From an uncultured Eubacteriales bacterium (GTDB taxonomy: Bacteria; Bacillota; Clostridia; Christensenellales; Borkfalkiaceae): a stretch of DNA of 7,431 nucleotides. The stretch covers positions 1 through 7,431 of the forward strand of contig CATYEP010000090.1 in assembly GCA_958405585.1 (NCBI GenBank), read 5' to 3'. The position numbers and the translations under genes are program-made. Shown here piece by piece: positions 1 to 4,883 of this stretch (position 1 is the stretch's first letter; every line of letters starts with the position of its first letter). The notes below the pieces were generated by a model, which ran no database searches, had not been told where the DNA came from, and saw only the letters and a list, made by a program, of their open reading frames with translations.

Positions 1-1
1 G

Positions 2-100
2 GATGTCGGGGTCATGATGTTGGCTGTGCTGAATTCTTTCCGTACGCGCATTGAATTCGGCAAATACGATGTAAAAGTTTCTGGCGAGGAAAGCGTTTGA
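2..100 (+). CDS. C-terminus of a heavy-metal (Zn/Cd-type) P-type ATPase, partial
   Basis: This frame is open from the window edge and ends at TGA 98-100, giving 32 residues that begin DVGVMMLAVLNSFRTR. The motif DVGV..[LI]AVLN[SA].R is typical of the last transmembrane helix of P1B ATPases of the Zn/Cd/Pb (CadA/ZntA) or related metal-efflux type. CopA-type copper pumps usually end differently, so a copper pump is less likely. The short charged tail after the helix is normal for this end of the protein. The start, phosphorylation site and metal-binding domains lie outside the window, so the metal cannot be decided. The next gene is more than 400 bp away behind a terminator and its own promoter, so this gene ends its own transcription unit. 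The family call rests on one short motif. Confidence 0.65.
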   Translation, partial: DVGVMMLAVLNSFRTRIEFGKYDVKVSGEESV

Positions 101-228
101 ATGTTTTTTCGGCCAGCGCTTTTAAGGTAAAATTACGGCGCAGACTTTTCAAAAAGGAGCTGACAGGTGTTTTGCATTCTGCCGATCCGCATTATCAAAT
201 TTATAAAAAGTTATTTTAATGAAGAATT
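101..228. other. Intergenic, no gene seen
   Basis: This stretch separates the ATPase stop codon from its terminator. It contains a Shine-Dalgarno-like AAAAAGGAG (151-159) followed by GTG at 167, but the frame from that GTG runs through the terminator hairpin and resembles nothing. No RNA gene or repeat was recognised. Confidence 0.5.
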
Positions 229-277
229 AAAAAATGAGGAGCGCCTTGACGGAAGTCAATGCGCTCCTCATTTTTTT
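229..277 (+). terminator. Intrinsic terminator after the P-type ATPase
   Basis: A long hairpin has outer arms AAAAAATGAGGAGCGC (229-244) and GCGCTCCTCATTTTTT. One C/T mismatch separates these from an inner TTGAC-GGAA-GTCAA stem. The U-tract is at 271-277. The flanking A-tract lets it work in both directions. It ends the ATPase unit and insulates the permease unit downstream. Confidence 0.9.
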
Positions 278-368
278 GCAAATTTTTGGAGAATAGGCGC
301 ATTCTATGATCTGTAACACAAATTTATGACATTTTTTTTGAAAATATTAAAAAATCGGATTCATCTGT

Positions 369-397
369 TTGCGTTTGTTAAAGACTTGTGATAAAAT
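369..397 (+). promoter_or_regulatory. Sigma-A promoter of the permease gene
   Basis: The -35 box is TTGCGT (369-374) and the -10 box is TAAAAT (392-397), with a 17-bp spacer. A TGA preceding the -10 box gives an extended -10. The predicted start site is near 404, so the leader before the first hairpin is only about 10 nt. This limits which leader-type regulation is possible. Confidence 0.65.
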
Positions 398-413
398 AAA
401 GATAAATTTATGT

Positions 414-469
414 GGACAAGGCGCCTTGTCCATTTTCCTTTTGAAAAAGGAAAATGGACGGGGTTTTTT
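414..469 (+). promoter_or_regulatory. Transcription attenuator in the permease leader
   Basis: Two mutually exclusive hairpins lie in the leader. Hairpin 1 is the perfect palindrome GGACAAG-GCGC-CTTGTCC (414-431). Hairpin 2 is an intrinsic terminator. Its core stem pairs GTCCATTTTCC (428-438) with GGAAAATGGAC (449-459), extends downward through G-U pairs to 424/463, and abuts six T (464-469). Hairpin 1 takes bases 424-431, the GC-rich foot of the terminator, so hairpin 1 would act as antiterminator. The structure sits between the promoter and the permease start and reads in the gene direction, so it should set read-through into the gene. No known purine aptamer core is recognised, and there is little room for one downstream of the predicted start site. 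The signal is therefore unknown. Confidence 0.7.
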
Positions 470-475
470 GAGAGG

Positions 476-500
476 ATATTTCGCGCGGAGCGCGACATAT
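476..500 (+). other. GC-rich hairpin in the leader, upstream of the permease RBS
   Basis: TCGCGC-GGA-GCGCGA (481-495) is a perfect 6-bp stem with a triloop. It continues through one T/C mismatch into a 4-bp ATAT/ATAT stem. It lies between the attenuator and the ribosome binding site (519-523). It could protect the mRNA 5' end or space the RBS. No function is shown by the sequence. Confidence 0.5.
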
Positions 501-529
501 ACAATATTTTCACTTTTTGGAGGTTTCAG

Positions 530-2044
530 ATGGTTGAAAATCAGAACACCGAAGAGCCGAAGATCGAGCAGGAGCCGATCGGGGGCGAAGCGGTAGCGCA
601 GACCAAGTACACGGGCTTCCTGGGCAAAATGGACAACTACTTCGGGATCACGAAGATGAAGTCCAGCTTCAAGACGGAAATGCTCGCCGGTTTGACGACG
701 TTCATGACGATGGTTTACATCCTCATGGTCAATGCCAATATGTTCCAGGCGGCAGGAGTTTCGTTTGGAGCTATGTACATTGTTACTGCACTTGCGGCGA
801 TTGTTGGTACGCTTTTGATGGCATTTCTTGCGAAGTTGCCGTTTGCGCAAGCTTCGGGGATGGGATTAAATGCTTTCTTTGTTTATACTTTGTGCTTGCC
901 GACTGATGTAGGCGGATTAGGGTATTCTTATGCGAATGCACTTTTGATCGTGCTTTGCTCGGGTGTATTGTTCCTTCTCTTGACGATTGTCGGTGCTCGT
1001 AAAACGATCGTGCGTTCAGTTCCGCAGGCAATCCGCATTGCGATTCCTGCCGGTATCGGTCTGTTTATCGCTTTTGTCGGTATGCAGAATGCAGGCCTTG
1101 TTGCGTTGAATAGCAGCACGAAAGTTACGATGGTTTCTTTTAACCTTCTGACATTTACTACTTCGGGAGCTGCAATGATCGCTGCGGCTGTGTCAATTAT
1201 TTCCCTGCTTATGATTGCCGTTTTCTCCAAGCTAAATGTGAAAGGGGCTATGGTTTTGGGTATTATAGGCAGTGCAGTTCTGTATTATATTTTCTGCGGG
1301 ATCGGTGTGGCGGTCGGATCGGCTTCCTGTCAGGCGGTATTTGACAGTATTACGTTCTCGAATCCTTTGAATGCATTTGTCAGCTTCGGCAAGGAGTCTG
1401 TAGGGCAGGTCTTCATCAACGGATTCAAGGGCATTGAAGCAGATATGATCTTTGATTTCATTGCGGCGCTGGTTGCGTTTGCGATGGTTGACATGTTCGA
1501 TACGATCGGAACATTGATGGGAACGTGCCAGGCGGCGGGCAAAGAAAGCGGTCTCATCGACGATAGCGGCGAAGTGAAAAATATTCAGCGTGCGCTCTTG
1601 TGTGATTCGATTGCAACCTGCACGGGTGCGATTTTGGGTACTTCCACGGTTACGACGTTTGTTGAATCTTCGGCAGGTGTTGCGGAAGGCGGCAGAACGG
1701 GATTCACGTCTTTGGTCGTTGCAGTTTTGTTTGCGATTGCTATGTTCCTCAGCCCGATCGCGGCTTTGGTTCCTTCCTGTGCTACGGCAGGTGCCTTGAT
1801 GTATGTCGGCGTTTTGATGATGAGAAACGTAACGGATATCGACTGGAAAGATCCGGCAGCGGCAGTTCCTGCGTTCCTGACCATTTCGATTATGAGCTTT
1901 ACTTATTCCATTTCGTATGGTATTGCGGCAGGATTCCTTTCCTATACGATCATCAAACTTTGCACGGGCAAAGTTAAGGATATCAGCCCTGTTACGGCAA
2001 TTCTTTCGTTGGTATTCCTGTTCACGTTCCTGTTCACACACTGA
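530..2044 (+). CDS. NCS2-family nucleobase permease (AzgA/PbuG-like)
   Basis: This 504-aa integral membrane protein should import purine bases such as guanine, hypoxanthine or adenine by cation symport. After a hydrophilic N-terminus of about 45 residues come many hydrophobic segments, consistent with the 12-14 helices of the family. AzgA-branch motifs are clear: FKTEMLAGLTTFMTMVYI (47-64), GMGLNAFF (110-117), VDMFDTIGTLMG (320-331) and TSTVTTFVESSAGVAEGGRTG (371-391); the last two hold the acidic and polar residues of the substrate site. ATG 530 is chosen because GGAGG (519-523) lies six bases upstream. An in-frame ATG at 410 would add 40 residues encoded by the attenuator and has no Shine-Dalgarno. 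The gene stands alone between its own promoter and terminator. Family membership is secure. The exact base (guanine/hypoxanthine, adenine, or another) is not shown, so no symbol is given. Confidence 0.93.
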   Translation: MVENQNTEEPKIEQEPIGGEAVAQTKYTGFLGKMDNYFGITKMKSSFKTEMLAGLTTFMTMVYILMVNANMFQAAGVSFGAMYIVTALAAIVGTLLMAFLAKLPFAQASGMGLNAFFVYTLCLPTDVGGLGYSYANALLIVLCSGVLFLLLTIVGARKTIVRSVPQAIRIAIPAGIGLFIAFVGMQNAGLVALNSSTKVTMVSFNLLTFTTSGAAMIAAAVSIISLLMIAVFSKLNVKGAMVLGIIGSAVLYYIFCGIGVAVGSASCQAVFDSITFSNPLNAFVSFGKESVGQVFINGFKGIEADMIFDFIAALVAFAMVDMFDTIGTLMGTCQAAGKESGLIDDSGEVKNIQRALLCDSIATCTGAILGTSTVTTFVESSAGVAEGGRTGFTSLVVAVLFAIAMFLSPIAALVPSCATAGALMYVGVLMMRNVTDIDWKDPAAAVPAFLTISIMSFTYSISYGIAAGFLSYTIIKLCTGKVKDISPVTAILSLVFLFTFLFTH

Positions 2045-2070
2045 TAGTCAGGAGCATTAAAACAAAAAGC

Positions 2071-2117
2071 AATGAGGTCTTTTCTCTGTTTGAAAACAGA
2101 GAAAAGACCTCATTTTT
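2071..2117 (+). terminator. Intrinsic terminator of the permease gene
   Basis: A perfect 21-bp inverted repeat begins AATGAGGTC and ends GACCTCATT. Its tip is TGAA and it is followed by a T-run (2113-2117). It lies 27 bp after the permease stop. Confidence 0.93.
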
Positions 2118-2139
2118 ATTGTTGACTCAGGAGTCTCTT

Positions 2140-2168
2140 TTGCATGTAGTTGGCTGACAATCTATAAT
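2140..2168 (+). promoter_or_regulatory. Strong promoter with no recognised gene downstream
   Basis: TTGCAT (2140-2145) and a perfect TATAAT (2163-2168) are separated by exactly 17 bp, giving a start site near 2175. It lies beyond the permease terminator and points at a 260-bp region with no convincing coding sequence. That region ends at the terminator shared with the tRNA gene. Confidence 0.55.
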
Positions 2169-2174
2169 CGGCGG

Positions 2175-2435
2175 GTCAATTTAATAAAATGTGTTTGTGT
2201 GACGTCATCGGTCAAGGGGGGGGATGCTTAAAAACAATAACATCTTGCTAAGTGCGAGAGGAATCACTTGGTGATCCCGACGGGAATTTGCGAAAATTAA
2301 TTTAGTAAGACATGGGGTGCGCAAATTGCAGGCTTATGAGTTCATGGGATTGAGAAAGGATTTTGAGTTTGTATGCAGTTCATTCTCTCATGATATCACC
2401 AAGAAAAAAGAGAGGTCAAATAACCTCTCTTTTTT
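2175..2435 (+). ncRNA. Candidate untranslated transcript of unknown family
   Basis: This is the predicted product of the 2140-2168 promoter, ending at the T-run of the bidirectional terminator (2430-2435). The interval shows internal complementarity: AATTTGCG (2285-2292) with CGCAAATT (2320-2327), and CTTGGTGAT (2267-2275) with ATCACCAAG (2395-2403). There is also a bulged stem between about 2343 and 2392. I looked for hallmarks of SRP RNA, RNase P RNA, tmRNA, T-box leaders and common riboswitches and recognised none; 6S RNA cannot be excluded by eye. The only start codon with a purine-rich upstream run (ATG 2224, after eight G) opens just 16 codons. The call is inference from promoter plus terminator. 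Decayed sequence behind a surviving promoter is the main alternative. Confidence 0.3.
2267..2287 (-). repeat. Partial copy of the tRNA-Glu 3' end
   Basis: Bases 2267-2287 match 2436-2456 at 19 of 21 positions, differing at 2275/2444 and 2283/2452. The matched part covers CCA, the discriminator base, the 3' acceptor strand and the start of the T arm, in the same orientation as the tRNA. The rest of the cloverleaf is absent. The two copies are 169 bp apart. This could be an old integration (att) scar at the tRNA 3' end, or the stub of a deleted second tRNA gene. Confidence 0.55.
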
Positions 2436-2443
2436 CTTGGTGA
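2396..2443. terminator. Bidirectional terminator reaching into the tRNA 3' end
   Basis: Two perfectly complementary 21-base arms (2396-2416 and 2423-2443) flank a 6-base loop. The core AAAAAAGAGAGGT / ACCTCTCTTTTTT is flanked by A and T runs, so it terminates on either strand. On the minus strand it ends the tRNA-Glu transcript. On the plus strand it would end the transcript from the 2140-2168 promoter. The outer part of the right arm is the tRNA's own discriminator and CCA (2438-2443). Confidence 0.85.
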
Positions 2444-2512
2444 CCCCGACGAGAATCGAACTCGTGTTACCGCCGTGAAAGGGCGATGTCTTGACCGCTT
2501 GACCACGGGGCC
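2438..2512 (-). tRNA. tRNA-Glu (anticodon UUC)
   Basis: Read on the minus strand this is a full 75-nt cloverleaf. The acceptor is GGCCCCG paired with CGGGGTC, with one G-U pair. The D arm holds GTCAAGCGGTCAAGAC. The anticodon stem TCGCC/GGCGG encloses the loop CTTTCAC, giving anticodon TTC. The T loop is TTCGATT within CGAG-TTCGATT-CTCG. The discriminator is A and CCA is encoded. TTC decodes GAA and GAG glutamate codons. The gene is monocistronic, with its own promoter about 80 bp upstream and a terminator immediately after CCA. Both ends and all arms fit, so identity is secure. Confidence 0.97.
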
Positions 2513-2592
2513 ATCTATATAAACCGCATTACTGCGGATTTTTTGCTGATGCAAAGCAATTCAATTATTGCTCTCACGAACTCAGCTTTATA

Positions 2593-2621
2593 ATTATACC
2601 ATATTAAAAAAAAAATGACAA
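2593..2621 (-). promoter_or_regulatory. Promoter of tRNA-Glu
   Basis: On the minus strand TTGTCA (2621-2616) and a perfect TATAAT (2598-2593) are 17 bp apart. The spacer contains ten T, and a TGG before the -10 box gives an extended -10. The start site near 2586 leaves a 5' leader of about 73 nt. That leader contains small hairpins such as CCGCA-TTAC-TGCGG (2524-2537) and would be removed by RNase P. Confidence 0.75.
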
Positions 2622-2731
2622 CTGATTTTTCACAATAAAAACAATTTTTTTTAATTATTTTATAGTATCAAGTATATTTGTCTTTTGATTTTGTTAAAAG
2701 GAAGTGTGTATAAATAAAGGGAAAAGAGTAT

Positions 2732-2761
2732 TTGACAATTATTTGCAGATAGATATATAAT
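2732..2761 (+). promoter_or_regulatory. Consensus promoter of the Cas4-like nuclease gene
   Basis: TTGACA (2732-2737) and TATAAT (2756-2761) both match the sigma-A consensus exactly, with an 18-bp spacer. The start site near 2768 leaves an untranslated leader of about 26 nt. No clear operator repeat overlaps it, so strong constitutive expression is the simplest reading. Confidence 0.8.
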
Positions 2762-2793
2762 ATCGTCAGCTTTTAATAGCGGGAGAGATGTTT

Positions 2794-3450
2794 ATGGGAA
2801 TTACGAAAACAGATTATATGCGGGGAATGCAGTGTCCGAGGATGTTATGGCTGGATCGGCACCGGCCGGAAGAGCGGATAATACCGCCGCATGTGCAGGA
2901 ACGGCTTGATGCTGGGAATGCCTTTGGGGATGCGGCGATGGGGTTATTCGGCGAATATGTGGAGACAACGGCATATAAAGAAAACGGAAAGCTGGATTTT
3001 GCGAAGATGCTGGAGAAAACGCAGGAATGTCTGAGAGAGGGGACTTTAGTCATATGTGAAGCAGCATTCCGATACTACGGAAATTATTGTGCCGTCGATA
3101 TCTTGCGCAAGGTTGAAGGTGGCTATGAATTATACGAAGTGAAAAACAGCGGTGAAGTGAGCGAACAATTTATCAAGGACGTTGGTTTTCAAAGATATAT
3201 TCTCATTCGTTGCGGAATACGATTGAAAAAATGCTGTATAATCTACCATGGAGCGGAAGCGGAAAATCCTTTTGTCATCGAAGATGTGAGTGCGCGTGCA
3301 AAGGAATATTCAGAAACGGTAAATGATAATATCTGGCGATTGGGCAAGATCAAATTTCAGAAAGAGGAAGTATTTCAGGAACCGGGAGAGCAATGTAAGG
3401 AGCCTTATGACTGTTGGTATTATGATTATTGTCATAAGGCGAAAGAATGA
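2794..3450 (+). CDS. Stand-alone Cas4-like PD-(D/E)XK nuclease (DUF2779 N-domain type)
   Basis: This 218-aa cytoplasmic protein resembles the nuclease half of DUF2779 proteins and the Cas4/RecB-type PD-(D/E)XK fold. Numbering from ATG 2794, the motifs are ITKTDYMRGMQCPRMLWL (3-20), an acidic residue in ICEAAF (Glu89), Asp102 in AVDIL, the E-x-K core in YEVK (Glu115, Lys117), and DVGFQRY (129-135) with the Q/Y motif. Cys14 with Cys201, Cys207 and Cys213, the last three spaced C-x5-C-x5-C, matches the cysteine layout that holds a 4Fe-4S cluster in Cas4. ATG 2794 is preferred over ATG 2788 because GGGAG (2781-2785) is eight bases from the former and only two from the latter. DUF2779 proteins usually carry a further C-terminal domain; here the protein stops just after the cluster. 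No cas genes are nearby. It is probably a DNA-processing or defence-type nuclease; its substrate is unknown. Confidence 0.75.
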   Translation: MGITKTDYMRGMQCPRMLWLDRHRPEERIIPPHVQERLDAGNAFGDAAMGLFGEYVETTAYKENGKLDFAKMLEKTQECLREGTLVICEAAFRYYGNYCAVDILRKVEGGYELYEVKNSGEVSEQFIKDVGFQRYILIRCGIRLKKCCIIYHGAEAENPFVIEDVSARAKEYSETVNDNIWRLGKIKFQKEEVFQEPGEQCKEPYDCWYYDYCHKAKE

Positions 3451-3470
3451 ATCGAGGAAATAAACGGTGA

Positions 3471-3506
3471 AAAAGAGACGCGGAAAGATTTTTCCGCGTC
3501 TCTTTT
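3471..3506. terminator. Bidirectional terminator between the nuclease gene and the AraC remnant
   Basis: AAAAGAGACGCGGAAA (3471-3486) pairs perfectly over 16 bp with TTTCCGCGTCTCTTTT (3491-3506) around a GATT loop. T-runs occur on both strands. It lies 20 bp after the nuclease stop and 45 bp beyond the end of the minus-strand AraC remnant, so it serves convergent units. Confidence 0.92.
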
Positions 3507-3551
3507 ATCAGAGAAAGACCGTAAAGTATAAATATTGAATTGATTACAAAA

Positions 3552-3892
3552 TTATATAATAATAGAAATCGGGAAATTTTTCTTGGTCGGGTGGGAATGA
3601 ATCGGAGTTGTGGGGACGGAGGAAGAGATGCTGCGAACGTTAAATTTCGGAGAAATGCCGATACGTTTTTTGAATTTCACGGAAAAATGCAGAGGATCGG
3701 AATAACCGCTTGCAAAAGCGACTTCGGATATGTCAGTGTATATTTGCGCAGGAGTTATTTGACGATAGAAAGGCGTAAATTTTCAATATATTATTTCGGG
3801 ATGATGTCAAATTTAGCTTTGAAAAGCCTGAAGAGCTGCGAACGGCTGATGCCTGAAAGTTCGGCGACTTTTTCGATTTTGCAATTAGGATT
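3552..3892 (-). pseudogene. Decayed AraC-family regulator (DNA-binding domain only)
   Basis: Both helix-turn-helix units of an AraC/XylS domain can be read on the minus strand, but in two frames. The first frame (3892 down to 3755) reads KIEKVAELSGISRSQLFRLF, then FDIIPK-stop-YIENLRLSIVK-stop-LLRKY; the stops are TAA at 3793-3791 and 3757-3755. The second frame, entered near 3740, reads TDISEVAFASGYSDPLHF then SVKFKKRIGISPKF, and ends at TAA 3554-3552. Joined, these match the family layout (IA..sG.S...L.R.F, YI..lRL..a..LL, eVA..sGYsDp.hFs..FKk..GiSP). Two nonsense codons and a frameshift make it a pseudogene. The sensor domain expected further upstream is not recognisable, and a full-length gene would have reached into the hydrolase gene, so it is also truncated. 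Its place beside the sugar-acid operon suggests a former local regulator (inference). Sequencing error is the alternative, but would need three errors. Confidence 0.8.
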
Positions 3893-4050
3893 TTTGGAAC
3901 TTGCAGATTTTTTTGTAAAAATTTTCTGTTGCGATGACTTTTTTTGTGGTGGCACAGGAAAAGTTTTGTGCGGAAAAATCGGAAGCACTGCGGTGGCGAA
4001 AGATAAGGAACAGAACGAAAAAGAGAGGGAATGCGATTTTTGCAAGAATC
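3893..4050. other. No intact gene; possible upstream debris of the AraC remnant
   Basis: On the minus strand this region is open in two frames. One includes a hydrophobic run (IAFPLFFVLFLIF) and VIATENFYKKICKF, which could be linker sequence before the AraC domain; neither gives a recognisable sensor domain. A long + strand frame (3540-4142) is judged antisense noise because it has no RBS, has unusual composition and overlaps the operon promoter. Confidence 0.4.
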
Positions 4051-4078
4051 TTGACAAAAGCGGAAATTGTTGTATAAT
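4051..4078 (+). promoter_or_regulatory. Consensus promoter of the KDG operon
   Basis: TTGACA (4051-4056) and TATAAT (4073-4078) match consensus exactly, with a 16-bp spacer. The start site would be near 4085, giving an 80-nt leader before the first gene. All four downstream genes are closely packed or overlapping and no terminator separates them, so this is the likely operon promoter. Confidence 0.8.
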
Positions 4079-4086
4079 AGATTGTA

Positions 4087-4102
4087 ATGGCAAACGCGCC
4101 AT
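4087..4102 (+). promoter_or_regulatory. Putative operator at the operon transcription start
   Basis: ATGGC-AAACGC-GCCAT is an inverted repeat with 5-bp half-sites and a 6-bp spacer. It begins about two bases after the predicted start site, where a bound repressor would block transcription. It is not a convincing cre (CcpA) site when aligned to that consensus. The cognate regulator is unknown and need not be the decayed AraC gene. Confidence 0.4.
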
Positions 4103-4166
4103 AAGTGAAGTTTTTAAAAGAAAAAATTACAGACAGCTTTAATAAAAGATTTGCGAGGGAGAGAGT

Positions 4167-4883
4167 GTGCAAAAAATTCTTGTTTTGGCAAACAGTTTTG
4201 GCGAAGACTGTACTGCATATATGGAAAGCATAACGCCAAGATTGTTTGTCCGAAATTTATATGTACCGGCGTGCAGTTTAGAGCAGCATTGTGAATTTAT
4301 TAAAAAGAGATCGGAAGTATATCAATATCAGAAAGATGCCGTTATGATCGGAGACAAGACTGTCAGTGCGAATGCGGCTTTTGAGTATGAAAAATGGGAT
4401 TATATTGTTTTGCAGCAGGCAAGTTTTCTGGCTGGAAAATATGATTCCTATTATCCTTATATGACCGAAATCATTCAATATATAAAAGGAGTGTGTCCGC
4501 AGGTAAAATTAATTTTCAATGAAACGTGGTCGTATGAAAAAGGTTCACCGCACGAAAAGTTTTATTTATATGGGAATGATTCGTCTGAAATGATGCGGCA
4601 GATCCGTCGGGCCTGTGAGCGGGTCGCTGAAGAAAACGAAATGCCGCTGATACGCACGGGGGAATTTATTCAAAAATTGCGGCGACTGAAAGCCTTTCGT
4701 GACGGCAGTTTGTGTCGGGATACATATCATTTGAGTACAGAATACGGAAGATATGCAGCTGCAGTATTTTTTGTCAGATTTTTTGGCGAAGATATTTCGT
4801 CGGATTTTATTCCGGAGAACGCGCAGGCGGACAAGATCCGATTAATACGGGAGAATCTTATAAAGATTGAAAGTCATGAATGA
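4167..4883 (+). CDS. DUF4886 / SGNH-hydrolase-like protein
   Basis: This 238-aa protein has no signal peptide and is probably cytoplasmic. It reads like a DUF4886 member of the SGNH/GDSL esterase superfamily. Block I is ILVLANSFGED (4-14), with Ser10 as the expected nucleophile. NLYVPACSLEQH follows, then WDYIVLQQASFLAGKYDSYY, then the NETWSYE region. Near the C-terminus RDTYHLS supplies Asp185 and His188, spaced D-x-x-H as in SGNH catalytic sites. GTG 4167 is the start; AGGGAG (4156-4161) lies five bases upstream, and no better ATG precedes the conserved LANSF strand. It is the first gene of the operon, and its end overlaps eda by eight bases (ATGAATGA), so the two are probably translationally coupled. 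In this setting a sugar or sugar-acid O-acyl esterase is a fair guess, but the substrate is not shown. Confidence 0.7.
   Translation: MQKILVLANSFGEDCTAYMESITPRLFVRNLYVPACSLEQHCEFIKKRSEVYQYQKDAVMIGDKTVSANAAFEYEKWDYIVLQQASFLAGKYDSYYPYMTEIIQYIKGVCPQVKLIFNETWSYEKGSPHEKFYLYGNDSSEMMRQIRRACERVAEENEMPLIRTGEFIQKLRRLKAFRDGSLCRDTYHLSTEYGRYAAAVFFVRFFGEDISSDFIPENAQADKIRLIRENLIKIESHE

Noticed and set aside
167..315. GTG-started ORF of 49 codons behind AAAAAGGAG
   Set aside because: It reads through the terminator hairpin and T-run, has no recognisable similarity and an odd composition.
410..529. In-frame ATG at 410 that would extend the permease by 40 residues
   Set aside because: The extension is encoded by the attenuator hairpins, has no Shine-Dalgarno and starts only about six bases after the predicted start site. 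ATG 530 has GGAGG at ideal spacing. Leaderless translation cannot be fully excluded.
1232..2041. Long minus-strand ORF opposite the permease
   Set aside because: It mirrors the codons of a well-supported membrane protein and has low-complexity, unrecognisable content.
2200..2207. TGACGTCA palindrome in the orphan transcript
   Set aside because: An 8-bp palindrome is expected by chance, and no bacterial regulator is implied by its position about 25 bp after the start site.
2524..2544. CCGCA-TTAC-TGCGG hairpin followed by a T-run, read as a + strand terminator
   Set aside because: The stem is only five GC-rich pairs and lies in the tRNA 5' leader on the other strand. No + strand gene upstream needs it after the 2396-2443 terminator.
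2601..2700. AT-rich tract with A10 and T-runs as a possible origin or phage att site
   Set aside because: The A10 run is the spacer of the tRNA promoter. No DnaA boxes or repeated units were found.
2788..3450. Cas4-like gene as part of a CRISPR-Cas locus
   Set aside because: No repeat-spacer array and no cas1, cas2 or effector gene occur in the window.
3540..4142. 200-codon + strand ORF
   Set aside because: It has no ribosome binding site, is cysteine- and arginine-rich in an irregular way, is antisense to a clear AraC domain, and covers the consensus promoter at 4051-4078.
3885..4172. Minus-strand ORF with a hydrophobic N-terminal half
   Set aside because: It starts inside the hydrolase gene's start region and crosses the operon promoter. 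Its only sensible part may be linker debris of the AraC remnant.
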